A DNA stretch of 48,302 nt. Source: Acidobacteriota bacterium. Lineage in GTDB: Bacteria > Acidobacteriota > Terriglobia > Terriglobales > SCQP01. Below are positions 32,319-40,789 of the stretch, piece after piece. The position numbers and the translations under genes are program-made. The DNA is taken from contig DAHUYO010000018.1 of the NCBI GenBank assembly GCA_027315185.1, positions 1-48,302 of the forward strand, in the 5' to 3' direction. The notes under the pieces were generated by a model. The model did no database searches and was not told where the DNA came from. It saw nothing but the letters and a program-made list of their open reading frames with translations. Each line of letters opens with the position of its first letter. Within the stretch, counting starts at the first letter, position 1.

Positions 32319-35300
32319 CGGCGCGCGGCCGGATTGGATGCTTCCGCCGGCGCTGGGCGCCGCTGGCGGCGATGGCCCTGGCGCTGGCCGCCTGGGCGGC
32401 GCCGCCCCGCCACCACCGCGCCGGAGGCGCGGCGCCGTCCTTGCTGAACCGGCTGCCGCGGCCGCGCAAGGGAGCCTGGCGCGCGGCGCTGCGGCAAGCC
32501 CAACGGCGAGGCGCGGCGGGCCGCGCCGATGCGGCTTGGCTGGAGATGTTTTATGGCGACGCCGGGGCGCGCGCCACGGCCGCGAGCACGCTGGCGCTGG
32601 CCGCCCGGGCGCGGCCCTCCAGCGCACGGATCGCTTGGGAACAAATGGTGCTGGAGTGGATGGATGGCCACCAGCAGCGGGAGGTGCGGGCCGCGCTGAA
32701 GCTCATACGCTTGGCGCCGAACGATCCCGCCGCGGAGCTGGCGGCGCGGCAGCTGAGCGGCCTGCTTCCCGCCGCCGGGCGGGTGGCGCTGGACGCGGCG
32801 CCGGAGCTGCGGCGGGTGTTGGCTGCGCGGCTGGCCGATCCCGCGACGGGCTACATGCTCGGCCGGCCCCTGATGTCCCTGGCGGGCGGGCCCGGGCTGC
32901 GGTTGTCCCGCGCCGCGGCCAGCGCCTTGACCGGGCGGCCCAGCAAATGGCTGTTATATGGCCCATTCGGCAAGTGGCGGAACTTGGATTTTGGGCGGCC
33001 GTATCCGATCCAGCGGCGGGTGGCGGCGGCGTACATGGATGGCGGCCATGCCATCTCCGGTTTGCCGTTCCGCGCCATTCAGGGCGTCATCGTGTTCCCC
33101 GACGCCTGGAATAACTGCGGGGTCGAGTTCGCCCAAACCTTCGTGCACCTGAAACGCGCCCGGGTGGTTCTGCTGCGGGCGTACTCGCGCGCCTCCTGGA
33201 TGCTGCAAATCAATGGGCATACGGTCATGCGGGATGACCGTCGCTCCAGCTATCGCTCGGCCGCCGGCGTGGCGGCGGTGCGCTTACCGGCGGGCTGGAG
33301 CCGCCTGCTGATGGAACTGGGCGGGGATGGTGCCCGCGATTTTAGCCTGATGCTGCGCCCGCGCAGCGGCGGCGTGATCGCCAACGCCCGCCAGTTGCCC
33401 GCCGGAGCGCATCTGGCCGGCGCGCCCCGCGTGCTGCCGCCGCCGCCGACGCTGGCGGCCTGGACGCGGGCGCAATTGCGCCGGGATCCCCGCGATGCGG
33501 TGGCGCTGTGGGCCGATGGAGTGCTGCGGATGCAGGACGACGATGCCGAGGCGGCCCGCGTGGAGCTGCAACGCGCGGCCCGGGTGGCGCCCACCGCCAC
33601 GCCGGTGTGGCTGGCTCTGGCCGCCGACACCCTGGCATTGCCCGACGCCAGCCAGAGCTGGGCCAGCGCGCATGCCGCGCAAGCCGCGCAAACCGCCGTC
33701 AAAACCGATCCCCTGGCGCTGCCCGCCTATGACCGGATCGGCGGCATCCTCCAGGCCGAAGGCAAGCCGAACTCCGCCGCCGCCGCCTACGCCCATTGCG
33801 CCGGGCAGGGCTATGGCCCCTGCGATTGGTCGGCGTTTCATCTGGACCTGCAACGCCATTGGCTGCCGGAAGCGCGGCGGGCGCTGGCCCATGCCTTGGC
33901 CGAGACGCCCAGCGATTGGAGCCGCCTCGCCGAGGGGCTGGAGTTCTACAACCAAATGGGCGACGCGCTCCGCGCGCAGCGGCTGGAAGCGCAAATGGCC
34001 CGCGACCCGCGGTCCGCGCCGGTGCTGGGCCCGTTCTGGCTGCACCACGGACGGCCCCAGCGCGCCGCTTCGCTGCTCGCCGCCGCGGTCGCGGCGGAGC
34101 CCTCGAATGTCCAGATCCGGGAGGAATATCTGCGCGCGCTGCGCGACTCGGGCCAGTTCGCCGTGGCGCGGATCGCGGCCCGCCAGGCGCTGGCGGCGTT
34201 TCCCGACAGCGAGACGATCGCCCAAGCCGCCGCTGACGTGACACTAGCCGTCAACCGCGCTCAGGGATTGGCGCAGCTGCGAGCCAATGACAATGGCCGC
34301 CCCCGGCTGCGCCGCGCCGCCGACTTCCTCGCCGGCAACGATTTTTGGAAGCCTTGGTTCCGCAACGGACGCCAAGTCATTCAGGGGGCGCCGGGCAAGG
34401 CGCAATATCCCAACGCCCATTCCATCTTGGTCTTCGACCAGATGGTGGACCGCATCAACCCCGACAATTCCCGCGACTCCTACATCCACCAGGTTTTTCG
34501 CGTGCTGGATTCGATCGGCATCTCCAGCCAGGAAACGGTCAAGATTCCCCAGGGCTCGGATTTGATCATGCTGCGCACCATCAAGCGGGACGGAACCGTG
34601 GTGCTGCCCACCATCCCTCCCGGAGCGCAGAGCGTGACCATGCCGGGGCTGGCGCCTGGCGATTTTATCGAGGTCGCCTACATCATCCACACGCCCGCCT
34701 CCCAGGTCGTGCCCGGCGCCCTCAACAACAACATGTTCTTCGTCTTCAATTCCACCCAGCAGCCGTACCACTTTTCCGAGTACGTGGTGCTGACGAAGAA
34801 GGGGGAGCCGCTGATGATCAACACCGCGCGTTTCCCCCATCCGGCGAAGGTCACCGACGTCGGGGATTGGGTGGCGCACCGGTGGCTGATCCAGCACACG
34901 CGCATCCTGGGCGTGGAACCCAACATGCCGCCGGAGCAGGATCTGGTGCCGCGGGTATGGGTCAGCAGCCCGCTCACCTGGAACGAGATCAGCGAATCCT
35001 ACGGCAACGCCACGTTCGCCGTGCGGCGCACGACCGCGGCCATGCGGGCAGCCGCCCTGAAGGCCGCCGGTCCGGCCGGCGCCGGCCCGTCGGTGCGTGC
35101 GCGGCGGGTATTTCGCTGGGTGGTGCAGCACATCCATCCCGCCGCCGGACCGGCGCTGGCGCCCGCCCGGCAGGCTTTCGTGGACGGCAGCGGCAACCGC
35201 ATGGCGGTGTTCTTGGCCCTGCTGTCGGCGGCCCACGTGCGGTGGCAGTTGGTTCTGGCCCGCCCGGTCACGGACCACTCCACCTTGGAAATCCCCAACA

Positions 35301-36136
35301 TTTTCAGCTTCCAATACCCGCTGGTGCGGGTGCAGGGGAAGGATGGACATGGCGATTGGTTCGATTTGAACAGCGACTTTGCCCGTGCCGGCTACATCAA
35401 CCCAGCTTTCCGCGGCGGTACGGCGCTGGTGGCGGGGGTGCCCACGGGCAGCCCGTTCACCACGGTTCCGGCGGCTTCTTCTCCGCTCGATGAGCTGGCC
35501 ACGGACGCCGCCATTCAGGTCCGCGCCAATGGCGATGCATCCCTGACGCTGACGCTGCATTTCCGCGGACCGCTGGGGCAGGAGATTCGCCGCACGCTCC
35601 AGAGCGTGCCGGCGGCGCAACTGCCGCAGATCTACCAGCAAGTGCTGCTCCGCAACTATCCCAACGCCACCTCCTCGGGAGGCAAGGTGGTGGGGCTAAA
35701 CGCCGACGACCATGCGCTGAGCATCGTTGTCAATGCGGACATTCCCAATTTCGTGCAGATTGACGGCAACCAGTGGGAACTGGACCGGCTGGCGGGTCCG
35801 GTGGGAGTGTTGGCGCGGTATGCCCAACTGCCTAGCCGCGTGCATCCGCTGGTCATCCCGGCCGAGAGTTACGAGACCACTCGCGTCCAGGTGCGCTTGC
35901 CCGCCAATCTGACGGCTCCGTCCACGCCCAGCGATCTGCATTTAACCAGTCCGTTCGGGTCGTTCCAGTCCACCTACCGCGTCGCGGTCGGGGAGTTGAC
36001 GCTGAACCGCTCCATTGACCTGCCCGCCGATTACATTCTTCCCGACCGCTATGGCGCGTTCCGCCGCTTCAGCAAGCAGGTGGACAGCCAAGACCATCTC
36101 CCCATCACCGGCGTGGTACAGGCGCAGGCGCACTGA
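32315..36136 (+). CDS. exported DUF3857/transglutaminase-like protein lacking the catalytic cysteine
   Basis: The 1,273-residue protein has the same architecture as the gene before it: signal peptide, TPR-like helices (about 380-660), DUF3857 (about 700-880, with HQVFRVLDSIGISSQETVKI) and a transglutaminase-like fold (about 920-1030). In the nucleophile position GDCKDKA is replaced by GSGNRMA, putting Gly960 where Cys should be, and the histidine block is replaced by YPLVRVQGKDG. The Asp-type strand WFDLNSDFARAGYINP remains. It is therefore probably a non-catalytic partner, for instance a regulator or substrate binder for the active paralogue. The ATG overlaps the previous stop and has GGAGG upstream. 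The open frame extends upstream inside the previous gene but that part is a shadow. Confidence 0.83.
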   Translation: MTARGRIGCFRRRWAPLAAMALALAAWAAPPRHHRAGGAAPSLLNRLPRPRKGAWRAALRQAQRRGAAGRADAAWLEMFYGDAGARATAASTLALAARARPSSARIAWEQMVLEWMDGHQQREVRAALKLIRLAPNDPAAELAARQLSGLLPAAGRVALDAAPELRRVLAARLADPATGYMLGRPLMSLAGGPGLRLSRAAASALTGRPSKWLLYGPFGKWRNLDFGRPYPIQRRVAAAYMDGGHAISGLPFRAIQGVIVFPDAWNNCGVEFAQTFVHLKRARVVLLRAYSRASWMLQINGHTVMRDDRRSSYRSAAGVAAVRLPAGWSRLLMELGGDGARDFSLMLRPRSGGVIANARQLPAGAHLAGAPRVLPPPPTLAAWTRAQLRRDPRDAVALWADGVLRMQDDDAEAARVELQRAARVAPTATPVWLALAADTLALPDASQSWASAHAAQAAQTAVKTDPLALPAYDRIGGILQAEGKPNSAAAAYAHCAGQGYGPCDWSAFHLDLQRHWLPEARRALAHALAETPSDWSRLAEGLEFYNQMGDALRAQRLEAQMARDPRSAPVLGPFWLHHGRPQRAASLLAAAVAAEPSNVQIREEYLRALRDSGQFAVARIAARQALAAFPDSETIAQAAADVTLAVNRAQGLAQLRANDNGRPRLRRAADFLAGNDFWKPWFRNGRQVIQGAPGKAQYPNAHSILVFDQMVDRINPDNSRDSYIHQVFRVLDSIGISSQETVKIPQGSDLIMLRTIKRDGTVVLPTIPPGAQSVTMPGLAPGDFIEVAYIIHTPASQVVPGALNNNMFFVFNSTQQPYHFSEYVVLTKKGEPLMINTARFPHPAKVTDVGDWVAHRWLIQHTRILGVEPNMPPEQDLVPRVWVSSPLTWNEISESYGNATFAVRRTTAAMRAAALKAAGPAGAGPSVRARRVFRWVVQHIHPAAGPALAPARQAFVDGSGNRMAVFLALLSAAHVRWQLVLARPVTDHSTLEIPNIFSFQYPLVRVQGKDGHGDWFDLNSDFARAGYINPAFRGGTALVAGVPTGSPFTTVPAASSPLDELATDAAIQVRANGDASLTLTLHFRGPLGQEIRRTLQSVPAAQLPQIYQQVLLRNYPNATSSGGKVVGLNADDHALSIVVNADIPNFVQIDGNQWELDRLAGPVGVLARYAQLPSRVHPLVIPAESYETTRVQVRLPANLTAPSTPSDLHLTSPFGSFQSTYRVAVGELTLNRSIDLPADYILPDRYGAFRRFSKQVDSQDHLPITGVVQAQAH

Positions 36137-36214
36137 TCCTTGCGCTCCGGGGCGCCGCCCGCGCCCCCGGTGCGGCCGGCAACGGGCGGCTGAACCGACT
36201 CCGCCAATTTGTTT

Positions 36215-36220
36215 TATCCT
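36215..36220 (+). promoter_or_regulatory. TATCCT hexamer, candidate leaderless promoter of ferredoxin gene
   Basis: Lies seven bases before the chosen ATG in an AT-rich patch (TTTGTTTTATCCTTATGC); no Shine-Dalgarno site is visible. Confidence 0.45.
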
Positions 36221-36227
36221 TATGCTT

Positions 36228-36488
36228 ATGGCTTACGTCATCGCCGAGCCCTGCATCGGGGTCAAGGACAGCGCCTGCGTGGATGCCTGCCCGGTGGATT
36301 GCATTCATCCCAAGAAGGACGAAGCGGACTTCGAGTCCGCCGATCAACTGTTCATTGACCCGGTCGAGTGTATTGACTGCGGCGCCTGCGTTCCGGTCTG
36401 TCCCGTGTCGGCGATCTTCGCCCTGGACGATCTGCCGGAGAAGTGGCAGGCGTTCACGGAGAAGAACAGCAAACATTTTGGCCGCTAG
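36228..36488 (+). CDS. 7Fe-type ferredoxin ([3Fe-4S]/[4Fe-4S])
   Basis: The 86-residue electron carrier has a first cluster motif CIGVKDSACVDACPVDC with the Cys-x7-Cys-x3-Cys spacing seen in seven-iron ferredoxins, and a second motif CIDCGACVPVCP of the Cys-x2-Cys-x2-Cys-x3-Cys-Pro type. The acidic middle (KKDEADFESADQLFIDP) and the C-terminal LPEKWQAFTEKNSKHFG are also usual for this group. It is cytoplasmic. Two ATGs six bases apart are possible; the second begins MAYVIAEPCIG, the family's usual start. No redox partner gene is adjacent. Confidence 0.9.
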   Translation: MAYVIAEPCIGVKDSACVDACPVDCIHPKKDEADFESADQLFIDPVECIDCGACVPVCPVSAIFALDDLPEKWQAFTEKNSKHFGR

Positions 36489-36526
36489 CCGCCGGGTCCG
36501 TCCGGTCCATCCCTGGAATCCGAGCC

Positions 36527-36826
36527 ATGCCGCGCAAGACCGTTCTGATTCCGCTGTTGGCTCTTCTGTTGGCCGCCGCCGCGCCCGCGGCGGTGAAGCC
36601 AAGACTGGGAGTCTATAAGGGCTACGTGCAGGTGTTTAGCCATGTGGCGGTGACGGTGCGCAGCCAATACAACCGCAACGCCCTGGTTACGTTCACCTTT
36701 TCGGGGAACCTGCGGCAGCGGCTGCTGAACCGGCATTTGATCTACGGCGAGAAAATCACCGTCTATTACCACCCCACTTCGTTGCTGGCGGTGCGCATCA
36801 AGGCTAAGCAGTACCCCGGCAGCTAA
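36527..36826 (+). CDS. small exported protein of unknown function
   Basis: The 99-residue product starts with a signal peptide (PRKTVLIPLLALLLAAAAPAAV) and continues as a compact beta-rich domain with VFSHVAVTVRSQYNRNALVTFTFSG and GEKITVYYHPTSLLAVRIKAKQY. It contains no cysteine and no recognised motif. It follows the ferredoxin gene by 38 bases and ends 25 bases before the convergent phosphatase gene; the gap has short GC inverted repeats that might end transcription in both directions. Function unknown. Confidence 0.65.
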   Translation: MPRKTVLIPLLALLLAAAAPAAVKPRLGVYKGYVQVFSHVAVTVRSQYNRNALVTFTFSGNLRQRLLNRHLIYGEKITVYYHPTSLLAVRIKAKQYPGS

Positions 36827-36851
36827 CCGCCGGCGCCGCCAGGCGGACCGG

Positions 36852-39422
36852 CTACGTTGCCGGGAACGGCGCCGCGGCCGCGGCTTTGGCCCTCACCGCC
36901 AACAGCGTCACATCGTCGAATTGCGGCTGGGCGCCGGCAAAGTTTTGGATCTGGGCGCGCAGCGCGGCGACCGCCGCCGGCAAGTCGCCATTCCCGCCGG
37001 CCAGCGCCTCCCGGGACGCCGCCTCCAGCCGTTCCCGGGAATAGCTGTTCTCGGCCGTGTCCATGGCGTCGGTGGCGCCGTCGGTAAAGACCAGCAGCCA
37101 GCTGCCGGGCGGAAAGGAAATGCGCTGCGCTTCATAGCCGGCATCGGGGAACAAGCCCAGCACGCCGCCGCCGCGGTCCAGCGTCAGGCACTTCGCCGCG
37201 CCCGTGGGGAAGCAGAGCGGCAGTTCATGGCCGGCGTTGCAGTAGGTCAGCGCGCCCTCGCGGGTGTCCACCACGGCGGCGAACAAGGTCGCGAATTGGC
37301 CCGTGTCCACGGAACGGTGCAGCTCGCGGTTGATCCAGGCCACTTGGGCGGCGAGCGCTTCTTGGGAGGATTGCCCGTCGCGGGCGGGGCGCAGCGCCGC
37401 CCGCACCAGCGCCTGAATATTGGCCATCAACAGCGCGGCGGGAAAGCCCTTGCCCGCGACATCGGCCAGGGCCAGCGCAATGCTGTCCGGGCCAAGCTCG
37501 AATACATCGTAATAGTCGCCGCCGACCTCCCGCGCCGGCGCGTACTCCACGGCGATTTCCAGTTCCGCCGGCTGGGGCAGGTGCTGCGGCAGCAGCCGCT
37601 TCTGCACCGAACGCGCCATTTGCAGCTCCTGCCCGATACGGTCACGCCGTCGCACCTCCGCCACCAGGCTGACGTTGGCCAAGCCATTGGCGAGTTGCCC
37701 GTCGGCGGCGGCCAACAAGTCCAGGTCGCGCTTGCTGTACGGTTCATCCGACAGTTTTGGGCCGAGCAAGACCCAGCCCAAGCACTGCTCCGAGTACAGC
37801 AACGGGGCGGCGACCTCACCGCCCGCCCATGCGGCCGGCGCGGCGGCTCCGCTGGGCTGCTGCACGAGGGTCGGCGCCGGCCCGATTTTCCCTGGATCCA
37901 CGCCGGCTAGGCGCTCCGGTGGAGCGGCGATCCGGCCCGCGTGGGGCGACAAAAAATACTGCTCCCGAATAAGGCCCCCCTCGCGCGGCGCCCGAGCATA
38001 GATCGCCGCCCACGCCGGATGCAGGGCATCCGCCAGCCGGTCGAGGAAGAACGCCTCCAACTCCTCACGCTGGAAAAACTGGCCCAGCTTGGCGCCCAGT
38101 TGTCCCAAGACCTGTTCGGCCTGATAGGCCTGGCGAAAAAAGCGCCGGTCCAGCGCGTCGTGCAGCGGTTTGCGGGTGGTGCGGCTGAGCACGATCACGC
38201 CGAGAAAGGCGAACCCGGCCCAGGTGAACGCGTGGGGCGGATTCACCAGCCCCTGCACCATCGCACCGCCGAAGATCGCCATGGGAACAATGAAGATGAC
38301 GCCTAGGCCGCCGCTGAAAAAGGCGTATTGCAGCGAGCGCCGCAACAGCCCCTGGAAACCGAAGAGCTTTTGCCGGGAAATGGAGTAGGCGACGATGATG
38401 GGGTATAGGCCGAGCGTGACGGTCAGCGCGTTGGCGTAGGGCGCCCAGCCGGAGCGCGGCGCCAGCAACAGAACAAACGCCCCCAGCAGCGCCGGGCCGA
38501 AGGAGACCCAAGCGCCCCAATTCATCAGTTGATATTGGCGCCGTTGCCTGCGGTCCACGTTCTTCGGCCGCGCGGGCGCGTACCAGCGCGCTCCGCCCAA
38601 CGTCAACGCCCAAGCTAGGGCGATGGTCACCGCCGAGGCCGTGGCCAATATGCCCGCCCGGCCCCACAGCGCCTGCCGCCAGAAGGCGCCTACCGCGCAG
38701 ACGCCCGAAACCGCGACCAGCGCCAGGAATACCCGTCCCACCACCGTCGTGGTGGGCATATCGTCCGGTTCACGTCCAATCCGCCGAATGGACCGGTAGA
38801 CCGCGAAGGCGGAAAACGCATACAGCAGCGCGACCGGCGTCATGACCACCAGCCACAGTCCCATCAGCAGCGGATGCCACGCGCCGGCCCAGCCATGGAA
38901 TCTCCACGCCGCGAACCATCGCGTCACCGCCAACGGCGTTTCCAGCAGGCCGATCGCCAGCATGGACCAGCCGAACCAAAACGGCCCCGGCGTGTCCCAG
39001 CGATAGGCCAGGATGTAAAGGCCGCTGGAAAAATACAGCAAAAAGATAATGACCAACACCAGCCCAATGCGCTGGCTGGGATCCGCCGGCGGGCGGAACG
39101 TCAGCGTTCGCGTTGCATGCCCCTGGCGCGCGAGGAATGTCAGCTGCCGGCCGCCCTCCGCCGACAGGTTCAGGTAGGCGAGCGGATTCGGGCGGTTGAG
39201 CGTATGGCCGTTCACCGCCAGCAGGCGCATGCCGGGCGCCAGTCCTGCCCGCGCCGCCGCGCTGCCCGCCTCGACCTGGGTGACCACGGCTGCCGTCCCG
39301 CGCCGCGCCGCGTGAAAGCCCAAGCGGGCGGACGGCAGAATCCACCCGGCCTGCGTCGCCAGCCCCGCGGCCAACAGCACGCAGAGATAAAGCAGCAGGC
39401 GCGTGCGCCACGAGCGGACCAT
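36852..39422 (-). CDS. membrane PP2C/SpoIIE-type serine phosphatase with PDZ and GAF domains
   Basis: From the start chosen the protein is 856 residues: an N-terminal helix, a PDZ domain (about 35-110, VVTQVEAGSAAARAGLAPGMRLLAVNG), six to eight membrane helices (about 118-410), a GAF-like region (about 430-590) and a SpoIIE/RsbU phosphatase domain (about 620-850). Metal-binding residues are visible in REVGGDYYDVF (634-639), DVAGKGFPAALLM (654-659), VFTDGATDAMD (779-782) and FDDVTLLAVR. Members dephosphorylate anti-sigma-factor antagonists in partner-switching stress pathways. A longer reading (13 residues more, ATG at 39461) is possible, but a TACAAT hexamer ends six bases before the start used here and that N terminus (MVRSWRTRLLLYLCVLL) is more usual. 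The response regulator directly upstream is the likely partner. Confidence 0.88.
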   Translation of the reverse strand: MVRSWRTRLLLYLCVLLAAGLATQAGWILPSARLGFHAARRGTAAVVTQVEAGSAAARAGLAPGMRLLAVNGHTLNRPNPLAYLNLSAEGGRQLTFLARQGHATRTLTFRPPADPSQRIGLVLVIIFLLYFSSGLYILAYRWDTPGPFWFGWSMLAIGLLETPLAVTRWFAAWRFHGWAGAWHPLLMGLWLVVMTPVALLYAFSAFAVYRSIRRIGREPDDMPTTTVVGRVFLALVAVSGVCAVGAFWRQALWGRAGILATASAVTIALAWALTLGGARWYAPARPKNVDRRQRRQYQLMNWGAWVSFGPALLGAFVLLLAPRSGWAPYANALTVTLGLYPIIVAYSISRQKLFGFQGLLRRSLQYAFFSGGLGVIFIVPMAIFGGAMVQGLVNPPHAFTWAGFAFLGVIVLSRTTRKPLHDALDRRFFRQAYQAEQVLGQLGAKLGQFFQREELEAFFLDRLADALHPAWAAIYARAPREGGLIREQYFLSPHAGRIAAPPERLAGVDPGKIGPAPTLVQQPSGAAAPAAWAGGEVAAPLLYSEQCLGWVLLGPKLSDEPYSKRDLDLLAAADGQLANGLANVSLVAEVRRRDRIGQELQMARSVQKRLLPQHLPQPAELEIAVEYAPAREVGGDYYDVFELGPDSIALALADVAGKGFPAALLMANIQALVRAALRPARDGQSSQEALAAQVAWINRELHRSVDTGQFATLFAAVVDTREGALTYCNAGHELPLCFPTGAAKCLTLDRGGGVLGLFPDAGYEAQRISFPPGSWLLVFTDGATDAMDTAENSYSRERLEAASREALAGGNGDLPAAVAALRAQIQNFAGAQPQFDDVTLLAVRAKAAAAAPFPAT

Positions 39423-39428
39423 CCGCCC

Positions 39429-39434
39429 ATTGTA
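39429..39434 (-). promoter_or_regulatory. TACAAT hexamer, candidate leaderless promoter of phosphatase gene
   Basis: Ends six bases before the internal ATG; spacer GGGCGG. No good -35. Confidence 0.5.
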
Positions 39435-39528
39435 AACGCCAGCCGCGGACGCCGGTTCCATCGGTCGCGGGCCGCGGTGGACCGCGCGGGGCCGCCCGGC
39501 CGCGCGGCTCCGGTCCGCGTCGCGGGCG

Positions 39529-40326
39529 CTACGGCGCGCCGAAGCCCTCCAGCGAGCGCAGGGCGGAATCGTCCACGCTGGTGTTCATGGCGAATAAATC
39601 GGCCAGGAAGCGATCGGGATTCAATTCCCAAAACCGCCGCAAGGAGAGCTCGGTAATCGTCTGCCGAACCAAGCTGGATTCCCGCAGCACCGCCACGGTC
39701 GCATATCCCTGCCGCCGCCGGAGCTCCCCATGGCGGCGCGCGGCTTCGGCGCGAGCCACCGTCGTCAACCGGTGCGGCGTGCGCAGGTTCGCCACGATCT
39801 CGGCGAGTACTTCCTCAAGGTCGTCCAAACGCGCCTCCCTGGGCAGCACGATGGCTGCGACCAGGGGGTCCGCTTCGGCCCGAGCCAGCCATTCCTCGAC
39901 CAGATCGCGCCGGTATTTTTCGATCAACCCGGCTAGATCCAAATGAGGCGCGGGCGCGCTTACCGGCGCGGCCAGCCATTCGACGGCGGTTTCCAGCGAC
40001 TCCGGGTGCACGGGCTTGACGAAGGTGCGATCCACGAACGACTGGATGGTCGTCCATGCCGCGGCGAAATCGGGCAGGCCGGTGAGCAAGATCACGCCGG
40101 CATCGGGGCGAAGCTGCTTCAACGCCCCGGCGAGGATGAAGCCGCTGCCACGGCCGCCGATGTTGAGGTCGGTTAGGAGCGCATCGTAATCCTCGGTCGC
40201 GATCCGGCGCAGCGCGTCGGAGGCGGCGGTGCAGCTTTCGGCGGCGTAGCCGCGGATGCGCAGGAACTCAGCGTTGAGGGCGGCGATGTCCGGGTCGTCA
40301 TCCACCACCAAGATTCGCTTGGCCAC
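39529..40326 (-). CDS. response regulator with RsbR-like helical output domain
   Basis: The receiver domain (1-118) has the acidic pair at Asp9/10, the phosphoacceptor Asp53 (LLTDLNIG), Thr82 and Lys104 followed by Pro. The C-terminal part (about 130-240: LIEKYRRDLVEEWLARAEAD, ELRRRQGYATVAVLRESSLVRQTI) looks like the helical sensor/dimer domain of RsbRD-type proteins and has no DNA-binding motif. It should act by protein contact. It starts with a GTG lacking a clear ribosome site and ends 106 bases before the phosphatase start on the same strand, suggesting that it controls or is read out by that phosphatase. Confidence 0.85.
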   Translation of the reverse strand: MAKRILVVDDDPDIAALNAEFLRIRGYAAESCTAASDALRRIATEDYDALLTDLNIGGRGSGFILAGALKQLRPDAGVILLTGLPDFAAAWTTIQSFVDRTFVKPVHPESLETAVEWLAAPVSAPAPHLDLAGLIEKYRRDLVEEWLARAEADPLVAAIVLPREARLDDLEEVLAEIVANLRTPHRLTTVARAEAARRHGELRRRQGYATVAVLRESSLVRQTITELSLRRFWELNPDRFLADLFAMNTSVDDSALRSLEGFGAP

Positions 40327-40359
40327 GATGCTCGTTGGATGCCGCCGTGGCCTCCGCAG

Positions 40360-40746
40360 TCAGTCCGTGCTCTGGCGCTGCGCCGCGCGAGCCGGCGCGA
40401 ACGCCCGATAGGCGTAGACGCCAAAATTGAGTATGCACACCGCCACCGCGCCGGTGATGATCTCCCGGTCGGACAGGTTGGGATAGACGAACGCCTGCAA
40501 GTAATGCAGCAGGAATGCGCCGCGATACGCCGCCTCGCCGGCCCGCGTATCGAAGTCCTGTTCCAGCAGCGTCAGCGGGCAGGGCCACGGCGCCAGCTCA
40601 ATGACGACGCCCCACGCCAGGGAGGCGAGATGCAGGCCGGTGAGCCACTTCCGGCCGCGGGTCCAAAAGGCGCCCAGGGCGACCCAGACGATAAACAGCG
40701 CATGCAGCGCCAGGACCGCAGTGGCCAGATCCGCGTATACCGTCAC
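40360..40746 (-). CDS. DUF2784 family membrane protein
   Basis: The 128-residue protein has three or four membrane helices and the family pattern: ALHALFIVWVALGAFW, then HLASLAWGVVIELAPWPCPLTLLEQDF with the Cys-Pro-Leu-Thr core, then YRGAFLLHYLQAFVYPNL. Function of DUF2784 is not known. The GTG start has GGGAGG about eleven bases upstream. It lies between the glucose-6-phosphate dehydrogenase gene (44-base gap) and the response regulator (33-base gap). Confidence 0.82.
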   Translation of the reverse strand: MTVYADLATAVLALHALFIVWVALGAFWTRGRKWLTGLHLASLAWGVVIELAPWPCPLTLLEQDFDTRAGEAAYRGAFLLHYLQAFVYPNLSDREIITGAVAVCILNFGVYAYRAFAPARAAQRQSTD

Positions 40747-40789
40747 TCTGGACGTTGCCTCCCGCTTTTGCCCGTCGTGCGTCCTGCCG

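Noticed and set aside
36827-36851. Inverted repeats CCGCC/GGCGG and GCCGG/CCGGC between convergent genes as a bidirectional terminator.
   Set aside because: The stems are short, compete with one another and lack a T run.
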